Assembly: GCF_025517535.1 (NCBI RefSeq)
Contig: NZ_JAOPKC010000014.1
Coordinates: 4,017 to 68,016, forward strand
Direction: 5' to 3'
DNA length: 64,000 bases
From: Halapricum hydrolyticum
Lineage (GTDB): Archaea > Halobacteriota > Halobacteria > Halobacteriales > Haloarculaceae
Shown here: one piece after another, positions 27,867 to 36,792 of the stretch
Numbering within the stretch: position 1 is the stretch's first letter
How the letters are laid out: every line of letters begins with the position of its first letter
Notes under the pieces: model-generated
Databases searched by the model: none
What the model saw: only the letters and a program-made list of their open reading frames with translations
What the model was told of the DNA's origin: nothing
Program-made: the position numbers and the translations under genes

Positions 27867-28457
27867 ATGAGCCGACTCAAAACTGCTATCCTGATCGTTG
27901 CCGCTCTCGTCGGCATCGCCGGCGTCGCCGCGGCGACCGGTGCGGTCGAGACTGGGGCCGAAGCGATCGCACAGACGGACGAAGCAACAACTCCCACCCA
28001 CGCCGACGCGACGGCGGTGCTGGACAACGGGACGCTCGAAGTAACTGTCTCCGCCGACGGTAGTCCCGCCGAGAACGTCTCAGTCACCTACGACGATCAA
28101 ACGCAACTGACCGACGGAAACGGAACTGTCTCGTTCAATCTCTCCGAAGACGACGAGGACGAGACAGAGTTCGAACTCCAGAAAGACGGCTTCGAAGGCG
28201 AACTCAAGTACGTACTCAGTGACGGATCCCTGACGCTGGTCGAAGAGGAGTACGAGTACGACATTGAGAGCGCGGAGGACGAGCACGATGAAGGCGACGA
28301 GGCCGAAGAAGACGAGGAGATTGAAGACGACGAACACGACGACGAAGCCGCAGAGGACGAGCATGATGAAGATGACGAAGAGGACGAGGAGATTGAAGAC
28401 GACGAACACGACGACGAAGCCGAAGAGAACGAACCTGACGACGAAGACGACAGCTGA
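27867..28457 (+). CDS. Secreted protein with beta domain and acidic tandem repeats
   Basis: This 196-residue protein has a Sec-type signal peptide (about 1-22, LKTAILIVAALVGIAGVAAATG), a short beta-rich domain (about 48-125) with Ig/carboxypeptidase-regulatory-like sequence (TLEVTVSADGSPAENVSVTYDD), and a C-terminal tail of almost only Asp, Glu and His. The tail contains two copies of a repeat ending EDEEIEDDEHDDEA (nucleotides 28272-28349 and 28350-28421). The His/Asp/Glu spacing could bind metals, or the tail may only keep the protein soluble in salt. It is transcribed as a probably leaderless message. No family is recognised. Confidence 0.65.
   Translation: MSRLKTAILIVAALVGIAGVAAATGAVETGAEAIAQTDEATTPTHADATAVLDNGTLEVTVSADGSPAENVSVTYDDQTQLTDGNGTVSFNLSEDDEDETEFELQKDGFEGELKYVLSDGSLTLVEEEYEYDIESAEDEHDEGDEAEEDEEIEDDEHDDEAAEDEHDEDDEEDEEIEDDEHDDEAEENEPDDEDDS
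28272..28421 (+). repeat. Two-copy tandem repeat in acidic tail
   Basis: Copy 1 (28272-28349, 78 bases) and copy 2 (28350-28421, 72 bases) are near identical. Their last 39 bases (28311-28349 and 28383-28421) match exactly. Copy 1 has two extra codons. Confidence 0.85.
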
Positions 28458-28681
28458 GCAGACCCCGTGACGTATTGAGGTCAGGCCGGGGGCACTCGTC
28501 TCGGCCGCCTGTAACGTCCGAGTGTCGTCGGGACGCGTGTCCGTCGTGGAACGGTCTGATTTTCCCGCGGAAATGAGATAGACCCCGTTGAGCGGGTATC
28601 ACCGAAAGACAGCATCCCGAACGCGTCGGGACCTTCGGCCGCTTCCGAGAATCGTCGGCCCACCCGACTACTTCGACTGTT
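28458..28681. other. Intergenic region, no gene seen
   Basis: About 220 bases between the acidic-repeat gene and the displaced azf fragment. GC is normal. The minus-strand frame at 28481-28663 has no supporting feature. Confidence 0.4.
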
Positions 28682-28800
28682 TCAACGCGGTTCTTCGACC
28701 CGCTCCTCGCCCTCGAAATGCGCGGAGTTGTCCTGCGGATCGTAGCCCAGTGCCTCGCGAGCGCGCTCGATGGAGTAGTCCTTTCGTGTGAAGTCGATTA
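28682..28800 (-). pseudogene. Displaced duplicate of the azf 3' end
   Basis: Read on the minus strand it encodes ...DYSIERAREALGYDPQDN then SAHFEGEERVEEPR and stop (28682-28684). This matches the C-terminus of the azf product encoded at 30774-31544 (KYYSIERAREALGYDPQDN, SAHFDGEEKVVEES). Forty-four bases are identical (28719-28762 and 30811-30854), but the final codons differ. The fragment lies on the far side of a 2-kb insert that follows azf. Confidence 0.88.
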
Positions 28801-29058
28801 TCGAACACACTTTTTCGGTGGCAAGCAGATAGCAAGCTGAGAGGGATTCATAGAACCGTTATCATACCCTACCTGCGAGTTGGTAGAGACAATGTGCATC
28901 TCTAACATCCGACATACTGTCTGTTTCTAACGACATTATCAGAGCGTTGCTACTACACAGCACGTCTCTCGAACTGATCGGAAATTTTCCTTGTAGTCCT
29001 TAGATCAGTCAGTATCTGGGTAGTCGTAACCGAAGAGCGGTTACTCTACACCTTTCCG
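28801..29058. other. AT-richer intergenic DNA
   Basis: About 260 bases between the azf fragment and the end of the propeller gene. It is visibly AT-richer than the chromosome average, with no coding sequence or repeat that I can support. Confidence 0.45.
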
Positions 29059-30357
29059 TTAGGCAGTAGAAAGTGGTACTGGAACACCCATGAGCCGATC
29101 CCTCTTCTCGAAGACAATATACTCGTCAAAGACACCGATAACTCGCGGTTGGTCTGTTGTCGGGAGTTGCGCAGACCATTGACGATGGCCCGTCTCAACG
29201 TCGAATGCTTTTATCACTGGCTCTTGGTCAGTCTCCCGTGTGATGAGGATCAGATCCCCATCAGCGATCAAAAGCCGACTCTCGTCATAGTCTGATCCAA
29301 GTGAGTACGCCCACCGCCGGTCCCCGTCTACACGGTCGTAACTGGCGAGTGTCGTCCCGGACTGCTGAAACAGTGAGTCCGTCCCCACGCACATCTCCGG
29401 GTATCCGTCGGCGTTCGTCGTTACGACCCATCGTTTCTCACCGGTCGCCGCAGTCAGAGCCGTCAGATTTCCGCTGTCGTCGCCGATGTAGATATTCGGG
29501 ACCTCAGAGGAACTCGATGACGAATGTTGGGCGAACTCGTAGACGCCTGCAGATGACTGCTCCCATAGATGTGCTCCATCAGGCAGTGAATAGTAATGAA
29601 CCATATCTTCCAAGAACAGACAGAGTGTATCACCAACGACCTGTACCCCAGCACTATAGCCCTCGCCGGGCGTCCGTCTCCACGCCACGTCACCAGTCGC
29701 TATATCAAGTGCGGTGAGGCCGTCCACGATGGAGTAGATCAGACAGAGGCCGTGTGACACTGCCGATCCCATATCCATCCCTGTCACGGTCCGCCACCTT
29801 TCCTCTCCAGTTTCGGCGTCCAACGCGAATACTGGTGTTTTAGCCGGATCATCAGTGATTTGGCCGACAAAAACCGTGTCCTCAGTCACTGAAATTATAT
29901 TCTGAGCAACTGTATCGAGGGTTGTCGCCCATCGCTGCTCGCCAGACGCTGTATCGTACGCACCGACTTCACCGACATAATTGGTACCAAAACTGGTTCC
30001 GGACACCATCGCCGTGTAGTACACTGTCGAGCCAGCGACAGTGAGATTGTAGGGTCGTTCGACGGAATACCAGTCAACGGTGGTGTTTTTAGTCCAGATT
30101 ATCTCCCTGGCCGGGGAAAGGCAAGTGAGAGCCGCGTCCGTAGCAATGTGCAACCCGTCACCGGCCCCGAAGGTTATGAATCTTTTATTTGGCGGGTCAT
30201 ATTCCCATATTCTGGAGGAGGTCACTGATTCGAACTCCCCCGGTGGCGAGTCAGTCGGAGCCTCGTACGACAGCCTATTCTCCGGCGTGCTGTTATTCGA
30301 CAAACAGCCTGCACCGAGCATGACTGCAGCCGAAGCGAGGTACTGACGACGCTCCAT
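29059..30357 (-). CDS. PQQ-binding-like beta-propeller lipoprotein
   Basis: This 432-residue exported protein starts MERRQYLASAAVMLGAGCLS: a short signal with a lipobox whose Cys18 would be lipidated. Repeated blades follow the BamB/PQQ pattern, each with a G-x-x-x-W element: GEQRWATTLDT, GEERWRTVTG, GDVAWRRTPG, GEKRWVVTTN, GDRRWAYSLG and GHRQWSAQLP. The fold is an extracellular seven- or eight-blade propeller, usually a protein interaction scaffold. Codon use is AT-richer than in neighbouring genes, and the gene lies inside a segment bounded by a duplicated azf 3' end, so it was probably acquired. Confidence 0.82.
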   Translation of the reverse strand: MERRQYLASAAVMLGAGCLSNNSTPENRLSYEAPTDSPPGEFESVTSSRIWEYDPPNKRFITFGAGDGLHIATDAALTCLSPAREIIWTKNTTVDWYSVERPYNLTVAGSTVYYTAMVSGTSFGTNYVGEVGAYDTASGEQRWATTLDTVAQNIISVTEDTVFVGQITDDPAKTPVFALDAETGEERWRTVTGMDMGSAVSHGLCLIYSIVDGLTALDIATGDVAWRRTPGEGYSAGVQVVGDTLCLFLEDMVHYYSLPDGAHLWEQSSAGVYEFAQHSSSSSSEVPNIYIGDDSGNLTALTAATGEKRWVVTTNADGYPEMCVGTDSLFQQSGTTLASYDRVDGDRRWAYSLGSDYDESRLLIADGDLILITRETDQEPVIKAFDVETGHRQWSAQLPTTDQPRVIGVFDEYIVFEKRDRLMGVPVPLSTA

Positions 30358-30773
30358 CGGTAATCTATTAAATAGTTGCCAATCAATAAAATACCAACGG
30401 CTGTTACACTCACTTTTCATATTTTCCAGTGAATGAGGCGAAGAGTAGCAGAGAGAAGTCCGACAGGTAAAACGAGCACTCAGTTTTCACGCTCCGTCAC
30501 GAACCTGATTCGCTTGGGAGTAGGGAAAGAAATGAAGCCGGTTGCTACCCTCATCCTCTATATCTTGCACGGCGTTCTTGACAGTTTCCGAGTGAGTCAA
30601 CCACCTGATCAGTGCGTAAGTTCCCTGTCTCTACCAACTACCGAAAGAACTAGAACCCCTCACGACAACACTACAAGCGAACCGACGGATGGCGACGACC
30701 ACCTTACAGGCAGTGTACAACAACAAAAGCAGGGTCGGAAAATCGGCAGAAATCCCGATTTGCTTAGACAGCC
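30358..30773. other. Intergenic region between propeller gene and azf
   Basis: About 415 AT-richer bases, holding the promoter of the propeller gene and the segment behind the azf stop. A plus-strand frame at 30433-30777 has no supporting motif or start signal. Confidence 0.45.
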
Positions 30774-31544
30774 TTAGCTTTCTTCAACGACCTTCTCCTC
30801 GCCGTCGAAGTGCGCGGAGTTGTCCTGCGGATCGTAGCCCAGTGCCTCGCGAGCCCGTTCGATGGAGTAGTACTTGCGGTCGTTGTCGGAGATTCCGTAG
30901 ACGATTTCGAAGTCGTAGTCGGCTTCGAGCGCGCGCTGGTGGAGGTGCGCACAGTCGGGGTAGGAGAGCCACATCGCTTGGCCGCGCTCGTAGTCGATCG
31001 GCGGGTGACCACGGGTGAGGTTACCGATGCGGACGTTACAGACGTCGATGCCGTAGGTGTCGTGGTAGTACCGGCCGAGGACCTCGCCGGTGGCCTTCGA
31101 AACGCCGTAGAGGTTGCCGGGACGGGGGAGTTCGGTCCCGTCGAGCAGGAAATCGTCGTCCTCGCGGTACATCTCGGGGGTGCGCTCGTCGGTCTCGAAG
31201 GCCCCGACGGCGTGGTTCGAGGAGGCGTAGACGAACTTCTCGACGCCCTCCTCGACCGCGGCCTCGTACATCTTCTGGGTGCCGTCGATGTTGTTCGCCA
31301 GCACGCTATCCCAGGATGCTTCCGGCCTGGGATCGCCGGCGAGGTGGATGATTGCGCCGACGCCCTCGACGGCGGCCCGGACGAGCGCGTCGTCGGTGAC
31401 GTCGCCAATCATGTACTCGTGGTCGGGCTCTCCGTCCGGTGGGCTATGCAGTAGCAGTCGCCACTCGTATTCTTCGGCGAGTCCGTCGAGGATCGCCTCG
31501 CCGACGCGACCGCCAGCACCCGTGAGCAGAACGGGATCGTCCAT
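30774..31544 (-). CDS. azf: NAD-dependent glucose-6-phosphate dehydrogenase (Azf type)
   Basis: This 256-residue short-chain-type (NAD-dependent epimerase-like) protein closely matches Haloferax Azf, which oxidises glucose-6-phosphate in the haloarchaeal oxidative pentose phosphate pathway. It shows VLLTGAGGRVGEAIL (5-19) for NAD binding, HLAGDPRPEASWDSVLANNIDGT, the catalytic YGVSK (about 142-146) and NVRIGNLTRGHPP. The conserved C-terminus YSIERAREALGYDPQDNSAH is present and is duplicated at 28682-28800. The ATG at 31544 gives MDDPVLLTG. Confidence 0.88.
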   Translation of the reverse strand: MDDPVLLTGAGGRVGEAILDGLAEEYEWRLLLHSPPDGEPDHEYMIGDVTDDALVRAAVEGVGAIIHLAGDPRPEASWDSVLANNIDGTQKMYEAAVEEGVEKFVYASSNHAVGAFETDERTPEMYREDDDFLLDGTELPRPGNLYGVSKATGEVLGRYYHDTYGIDVCNVRIGNLTRGHPPIDYERGQAMWLSYPDCAHLHQRALEADYDFEIVYGISDNDRKYYSIERAREALGYDPQDNSAHFDGEEKVVEES

Positions 31545-31668
31545 CGAGTGTATCTGTGCGACCGGCCAGTAAGTAAGATGCGGTTCGCCCCGCGAGCGCC
31601 CCCTGTTGGACGGTCACACGGCCGTCCGGTCCGAAGCGCGTTTCCCCTCGGCTCACTATTGAACGGAT

Positions 31669-32016
31669 ATGCCCACTGACGCCGAGCAGGCCTGCTTCGA
31701 GGCCGGCATCAAGTTCGGCTCGCTGTACCATCAGTTCGCCGGGACGCCGATCAGTCTCGAGAGTGCCGACAGTCTCGCACGAGCGATGGCGGAAGCGATC
31801 GAGAACCAGCCCTACTGTGAGTCCGTGACTGTCGACATCCGGACGGACGTGCTCGAGGCCGCCCTGGCGGAGGGAGCGGCCGACTACACGGAATTCACGG
31901 GCCGGTTCGCCGAGATCGAGATCGTGATCGACTACGAAGGCAACGAGGTCGTCGCGCGCATGGAGATGGACGACGGGTATCCGCTGATGCGACTCGAGAG
32001 TATCGAGAGACAGTGA
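31669..32016 (+). CDS. mptD: Archaeal dihydroneopterin aldolase (MptD family)
   Basis: This 115-residue protein matches the archaeal MptD family, which cleaves dihydroneopterin to 6-hydroxymethyl-dihydropterin for tetrahydrofolate or methanopterin-type cofactors. The diagnostic stretch ACFEAGIKFGSLYHQFAGTP (about 8-27) includes the conserved His of HQF, and the C-terminus DDGYPLMRLESIE holds the conserved Tyr. It is small, soluble and unrelated to bacterial FolB. It is divergent from azf. Confidence 0.85.
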   Translation: MPTDAEQACFEAGIKFGSLYHQFAGTPISLESADSLARAMAEAIENQPYCESVTVDIRTDVLEAALAEGAADYTEFTGRFAEIEIVIDYEGNEVVARMEMDDGYPLMRLESIERQ

Positions 32017-32075
32017 CGCGATGGTGAGCGTCAAGTGACGGTGGCCTTTTTGTTCACTCCGGGAGGAGGCCACGT

Positions 32076-33137
32076 ATGGCACTGTACGCAACCGAGCGGA
32101 TCGACGACGCGGTGTCGTTGACGCGGTCGCTGCTGTTCCCGTTCGACGCGGGACTGTGGGCGCGGCTGGCCGTCGTCGTCTTCTTTCTCGGACTCGGATC
32201 GGGTGGGAACGTCACGAGCCTGGGTTCGAATACCCCGTCGGCAGGCTCCTCGGCCGGATCGGCAGCGCCGAGCGTCGATTTTTCCGTCGATCCCGGATCG
32301 GTCTCGATCGCGAGCGAGGCGGTAGCTGCGCTGGCGGCACTGGCTGTCGTGCTCGTGGCGGTCTGGCTGGCGCTGGCCTGGCTCGGAGCGACGCTTGAGT
32401 TCGTCTTCGTCGAGGGGTTGTCGAACCGGTCGGTGGCGATCCGTCGCGGGCTCGGCCGTCACTGGGGTCGCGGTCTCCGGCTGTTCGGATTTCGACTCGC
32501 CTTGCTCGTGCTCTCGCTGGGCGTGCTCGGTGCGACGGCGCTGGCGCTGTTCTGGGGGCCGATAACGACCGCCCTCGGCGGCGGATCGGTCACGATCAGC
32601 GACGCGCAGATCCTCGTCGGGCTCGGCGCGCTCCTGTTCGTCGGGGCGCTCGTGGGGCTGCCCGCCGTGGCGATCCACTGGCTGACGACCGAACTCGTCG
32701 TGCCGATCATGCTGGCCCGGGACCGTGGCGTCCTTGCTGCCTGGCGGGGACTCCTCGCTGCGATCCGTACCCAGTGGAAGCAGTTCGGCGCCTACCTGCT
32801 CGTCGCCATCGGATTGCGTATCGCGACGTCGGTCGCCGCCGGGATCGTGCTGGCGATCGTCGGCGTCGTGCTGGCGATCCCGTTCCTGATCGTCGGGTTA
32901 CTGCTGGGCCTGGGTGCAGTCACGGGCGGGACGATCACGGCCCCGCTCGTCGTCGGGATCGTCCTGCTGGCCGTCGCGTTCGTGCTCGTGCTCGCGCTCG
33001 CCGGCGCGGTCGTCCACGTCCCGATCGAGTCGTTCCACCGCTACTTCGCGCTACTTTTCGTCGGCGATCTCGATAACGACTTTGACGTGGTGGGGGAGAT
33101 CCGCCCCCCGCTCTCGGACGATTCGTTCGGTGCCTAG
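32076..33137 (+). CDS. Polytopic membrane protein, haloarchaeal family
   Basis: This 353-residue protein has about six long hydrophobic helices and a small cytosolic N-terminus MALYATERIDDAVSLTRSLLFPFD, which is typical of the haloarchaeal DUF7544-like membrane family. A Gly/Ser-rich extracellular loop lies near 45-75. Helices fall near 25-45, 85-110, 140-165, 182-205, 245-290 and 295-325, and the tail is acidic. No transport or enzymatic motif is seen. The role is unknown. Confidence 0.72.
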   Translation: MALYATERIDDAVSLTRSLLFPFDAGLWARLAVVVFFLGLGSGGNVTSLGSNTPSAGSSAGSAAPSVDFSVDPGSVSIASEAVAALAALAVVLVAVWLALAWLGATLEFVFVEGLSNRSVAIRRGLGRHWGRGLRLFGFRLALLVLSLGVLGATALALFWGPITTALGGGSVTISDAQILVGLGALLFVGALVGLPAVAIHWLTTELVVPIMLARDRGVLAAWRGLLAAIRTQWKQFGAYLLVAIGLRIATSVAAGIVLAIVGVVLAIPFLIVGLLLGLGAVTGGTITAPLVVGIVLLAVAFVLVLALAGAVVHVPIESFHRYFALLFVGDLDNDFDVVGEIRPPLSDDSFGA

Positions 33138-33201
33138 AACGGCCGATTTCACTTTCACTTTCGGGCGTGCCTTTAGGTTCCGTGGTGTCGAATCACACGG
33201 T

Positions 33202-33597
33202 ATGAGTCAGGCGACGTTCGACGACGACGAACTGTTCGACGAAGCGGCGACCGACATGCGTGCCGACGTCGAGGAGAGCCTCGAACAGGCGCGGGAGGCG
33301 CTCCCGGAAGCCGACGCGATCTGGGAGACCGACGCCGACAATACCCTCGGTGTGCTCAACGGGCTCAAGACCGCGCTCGACGTCGGCGACGCCGAGGACG
33401 CGCTCCGGGACGCCAAGAAGTGGTACACGATGGGCAAGCGCGCCGACGCGTTCGAGGACGCCGACGACCTCGAAGCGTCGATCGCGGCGGTCGAGGAGGT
33501 GATCGCCGACATCGAGGCGGCACACGATGCGGCCGGCGATCTGGCCGGGACGATCCCGGCGATCAAAAGCGCTCTCGAAGACGACGAAGAAGAGTAG
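33202..33597 (+). CDS. Haloarchaeal conserved protein (DUF5790-like)
   Basis: This 131-residue very acidic, all-helical protein begins MSQATFDDDELFDEAATDMRADVEESLEQAREALP, which I recall as the DUF5790 family restricted to haloarchaea. It has a likely coiled-coil second half (EDADDLEASIAAVEEVIADIEAAHD). It is soluble and without catalytic residues. It follows the membrane protein gene by 64 bases with its own start region. Confidence 0.75.
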   Translation: MSQATFDDDELFDEAATDMRADVEESLEQAREALPEADAIWETDADNTLGVLNGLKTALDVGDAEDALRDAKKWYTMGKRADAFEDADDLEASIAAVEEVIADIEAAHDAAGDLAGTIPAIKSALEDDEEE

Positions 33598-33628
33598 CTC
33601 CCCTTCGGCCGCCGTGCGGCCGGCAGTA

Positions 33629-34372
33629 TCAGCGGTGCGGTGGCCGGGTCAGGTCGCGCTCGGCCACGCTCTCCAGAAGATCGACCAGCGCCGCGGTCGC
33701 GTCCGCGAGCAGTCGTTCGCCCAGTTCGGCGTCGGCGTCGCCCGGATCGCCGACGTTGCCACGCTCGCTGAACTCCGCGAAGTCGTAGGCCAGGTTCGTC
33801 CCCTGCTGGAACTCGCCGAACCCGTCGCCGGCGCCCGCCGCGGCGTCCCCGAATCGGTCCTCGTGAACGAGTTCGGGACGGACTGCCTGGACAAAGGCCG
33901 TCTCGACGGGGCCGCCGTGTCCGAGTTCGACCCCGTACTCGTCGAAGGATAGCGCGTCGAACCACGTCCAGGGCACGGCGTAGGCGTCGCCGCTTCGGGT
34001 GATCGACCCGCAGACCTCCCGGAGTGCGTCAGTGTTGCCTCCGTGGCCGTTGACGACGACGACCCGGCCCCAGCCGTGGCTAGCGAGACTCTCGATCGTT
34101 TCCCCGACGTACGATCGGAACGTGTCTTCGCTGACCCACAGCGAGCCGGTGAACTGGCGGTGTTCCTCGGAGACCCCGACGTTCACCGGCGGGGCGACGA
34201 TGACCTCGCCGTCGTAGGTCTCGGCGGCCTCGGCGGCGATCGTTTCGGCACTGAGCGCATCGGTCCCCATCGGCGCGTGCGGGCCGTGCTGTTCGGTGCT
34301 CCCGGTCGGCAGCAGCGCCAGATCGGTGTCCGCGGCGTCGGCGTCGGTCCAGGTCGTCTCCGAGAGGTGCAT
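33629..34372 (-). CDS. Creatininase-family amidohydrolase (ArfB-like)
   Basis: This 247-residue metal-dependent amidohydrolase carries the creatininase signatures: a metal-binding Glu in GSTEQHGPHAPMGTDALSAE (about 24-43), VVVNGHGGN (about 102-110) and the GHGGPVETA segment with a metal-ligand Glu near 145. In archaea one branch (ArfB) deformylates the FAPy intermediate of riboflavin and F420 biosynthesis. The length fits that branch, but specificity cannot be decided from sequence alone. The ATG at 34372 gives MHLSETTWTD. Confidence 0.8.
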   Translation of the reverse strand: MHLSETTWTDADAADTDLALLPTGSTEQHGPHAPMGTDALSAETIAAEAAETYDGEVIVAPPVNVGVSEEHRQFTGSLWVSEDTFRSYVGETIESLASHGWGRVVVVNGHGGNTDALREVCGSITRSGDAYAVPWTWFDALSFDEYGVELGHGGPVETAFVQAVRPELVHEDRFGDAAAGAGDGFGEFQQGTNLAYDFAEFSERGNVGDPGDADAELGERLLADATAALVDLLESVAERDLTRPPHR

Positions 34373-34527
34373 ACCTGCCGTAGGAGCGCCGGCCCAAAAG
34401 TACGACCGATCCGCTCGGGAAACCGACCGACCCGCTCTCGAAATCGGCCCGCTCGGACTACCGAGCCAGACCGACGACTCGATCGAGAGCGGGCTGTTTA
34501 AACGACTGAACCGTCTATCGAGCCCCA

Positions 34528-35664
34528 ATGAGCCGATCTGGCGAGTTCTGCCCGCGTTGCGGTGATCCCATCGAGCGCGACCCCGAGGTCAGCCTGCCGG
34601 GCAGCAGCGGCCAGCGCGATCCGGATCACGTCCTCTGTGACGCCTGCTACTTCGAAGATTTCGATCTCGTGGACGCCCCCGATCGGGTCCAGGTTCGCGT
34701 CTGCGCACAGTGTGGGGCCGTCCACAGGGGCAATCGGTGGGTCGACGTCGGTGCCGAGGACTACACCGACGTGGCCGTCGAGGCGGTCTCGGAGGCGCTG
34801 GGCGTGCACGTCGACGCCGAGAGCGTCTCCTGGCAGGTCGCTCCCGAGGAGGTCGACGAGACGACGATCCGGATGCACTGCCAGTTCTCGGGCGTGATCC
34901 GGGAGACGCCGGTCACCGAAGAGGTGGTCGTCCCCGTGAAGATCAGCCGGGAGACCTGCAACCGATGCGGGAAGATCGCTGGCGGGTCGTTCGCCAGCGT
35001 CGTCCAGGTCCGGGCCGACGAACGGACGCCGACCGGCGACGAGATCGAGCGCGCCCGCGAGATCGCCGAGTCCTACGTCGCCGCCCGCGAGGAGACCGGC
35101 GATCGGAACGCCTTCATCACGGAGGTGAGCGAGGTCGACGACGGCCTGAACATGAAGATCTCGACGAACCAGCTCGGCCAGGGGATCGCCAAGCGGATCG
35201 TCGACGAGCTCGGCGGGACCTACGCCGATTCCGAGCGGCTGATCTCCGAGGACAGCGACGGGAACGAACTCTATCGCGTGACCTACGCCGTCCGGCTGCC
35301 GCGGTATCGTCCGGGTGAGGTCATCGACCCGGAGGACGGCGACGGGCCGGTGCTGGTCACGAGCGTCCAGGGCAACCTCAAGGGGACGCGCCTGGCCAGC
35401 GGCGATCGCTACGAGGCGTCCTTCGCGGACGAGGACGCGCCCGACGCCCGGCGGCTCGGCGAACGCACCGACGGCACGGAGACGACGCTGGTGGCGATCG
35501 AGGACGAACACGCCGTGCAGGTCCTCGACCCCGAGACCTACGAGACGAAGTCGGTCCCGCGACCCGCGTTTCTGGATCCCGACGTGGAGACGGTGCCCGT
35601 CCTGAAGAGCCGGTCCGGACTCCACCTCCTGCCCGACCGCGGTAACAGCGAGGACGATGAGTGA
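34528..35664 (+). CDS. nmd3: Archaeal NMD3 homologue (60S ribosomal export protein family)
   Basis: This 378-residue archaeal relative of eukaryotic Nmd3, the adaptor that binds the large ribosomal subunit late in assembly, has zinc-finger cysteine pairs CPRC (8-11), CDAC (38-41), CAQC (59-62) and CNRC (about 146-149), followed by beta-rich OB/SH3-like domains. Archaea have no nuclear export, so a subunit maturation or anti-association role is inferred. The stop is two bases before the start of the tRNA-modifying gene taw2, so the two are cotranscribed. Confidence 0.9.
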   Translation: MSRSGEFCPRCGDPIERDPEVSLPGSSGQRDPDHVLCDACYFEDFDLVDAPDRVQVRVCAQCGAVHRGNRWVDVGAEDYTDVAVEAVSEALGVHVDAESVSWQVAPEEVDETTIRMHCQFSGVIRETPVTEEVVVPVKISRETCNRCGKIAGGSFASVVQVRADERTPTGDEIERAREIAESYVAAREETGDRNAFITEVSEVDDGLNMKISTNQLGQGIAKRIVDELGGTYADSERLISEDSDGNELYRVTYAVRLPRYRPGEVIDPEDGDGPVLVTSVQGNLKGTRLASGDRYEASFADEDAPDARRLGERTDGTETTLVAIEDEHAVQVLDPETYETKSVPRPAFLDPDVETVPVLKSRSGLHLLPDRGNSEDDE

Positions 35665-35666
35665 CG

Positions 35667-36749
35667 ATGGCTGACTCCCCCACCTCGGCGGAGGCCGAGA
35701 GCACCGACGCCCTCGCCATCGTCGTCGCCAAACTGCGCGCCCAGGACGTCATCGACGCCGCCCAGGACGAGGGCGTTTACGACGCCGACCGAAGCGTCAC
35801 GGAGCACGGCGCGGACGCGGTTGCGATCCCCGTGACTGCGCCGCCGGAGACCATCAGCTACCGCGAGGTCGTCCGTCAGGTCGGCGAGCCGCGCCTCCGG
35901 ACGCTCGAAGACCACCTCCGCGAGCGCGGCTGGAGCGACAGGGAGATCGACGCTGCCCCCGGGTCGTGGGCGGTCATCGGATCCGTCGTACTCGTCGAGA
36001 TGGGCGACGCGCCGCGACCCGAAGAGATCGGCGACGCGTTGCTGACAATGCACGGCGAGGCCGATACGGTCCTTTCTCGCGGCCCTATTTCGGGCACGCA
36101 TCGAGAGCCGGACGTGACGGTCGTCGCCGGCGAGGGGGACACCCGGACCGTCCACCGCGAACACGGGATCGAGTACGGGCTGGATCTGTCGGAAGTCATG
36201 TTCTCGCCCGGGAACAAGGCCGAGCGGGCGCGGATGGGCGAGATTGTGGACGCGGACGACCGCGTTCTCGACATGTTCGCGGGGATCGGCTACTTCACGC
36301 TCCCGATGGCCGACGCCGGCGCGAAAGTGGTCGCCGTCGAGCACAACCCGACTGCCTTCGAGTTCCTGCTGGAGAACGCGATGCGAAACGGCGTCACCGA
36401 TCGCGTCCAGGCGTATCGGGCAGACAACCGCGACGTTCTCGGGGAAGGGCTCGACGCCTTCGGCGATGCACCGACCGTCGACCGGATCGTGATGGGCTAT
36501 TACGACGCGACCGAACCCGATGGAGACGGTTACACGTACCTCGATCCCGCGATCGCGGCACTCGAACCCGGCGGCACGATTCACGTCCACGAGGCGACGC
36601 CCGAGCCGCTGACCTTCGACCGGCCGATCGAACGGCTCGAAGACGCCGCCAGCACGCAGGGGCGGTCGGTCGACGTGCTCGAGACGCATCGTGTCAAAGG
36701 CTACAGCGAAGGGGTCGTCCACGTCGTCGTGGACGCACGGATCGAGTGA
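35667..36749 (+). CDS. taw2: Wyosine-pathway tRNA aminocarboxypropyltransferase (Taw2/Tyw2, Trm5-like fold)
   Basis: This 360-residue SAM-dependent enzyme acts on guanosine 37 of tRNA-Phe. The Trm5/Tyw2 N-terminal domains lead to LSEVMFSPGNKAERARM (about 172-188). Trm5 methylases have an RL pair there, whereas Tyw2/Taw2 proteins have the GN found here, so transfer of the 3-amino-3-carboxypropyl group to 4-demethylwyosine is the better call. The SAM-binding motif is VLDMFAGIGYFTLPMA (about 200-215), and VMGYYD replaces the Trm5 NLP motif. ATG at 35667 is chosen over the GTG at 35661. It is in an operon with nmd3. Confidence 0.82.
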   Translation: MADSPTSAEAESTDALAIVVAKLRAQDVIDAAQDEGVYDADRSVTEHGADAVAIPVTAPPETISYREVVRQVGEPRLRTLEDHLRERGWSDREIDAAPGSWAVIGSVVLVEMGDAPRPEEIGDALLTMHGEADTVLSRGPISGTHREPDVTVVAGEGDTRTVHREHGIEYGLDLSEVMFSPGNKAERARMGEIVDADDRVLDMFAGIGYFTLPMADAGAKVVAVEHNPTAFEFLLENAMRNGVTDRVQAYRADNRDVLGEGLDAFGDAPTVDRIVMGYYDATEPDGDGYTYLDPAIAALEPGGTIHVHEATPEPLTFDRPIERLEDAASTQGRSVDVLETHRVKGYSEGVVHVVVDARIE

Positions 36750-36792
36750 CCGTGACGAAAAGGCTAATTGTGTCGCTGATCGACTATCCAGT

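Noticed and set aside
28481..28663. Possible 60-codon minus-strand gene left of the azf fragment
   Set aside because: No recognisable motif, Arg/Pro-rich composition and no promoter; left as intergenic.
30433..30777. 114-codon plus-strand frame between the propeller gene and azf
   Set aside because: Composition is not halophilic (basic, Ser/Thr-rich) and it has no start signal; more likely non-coding insert DNA.
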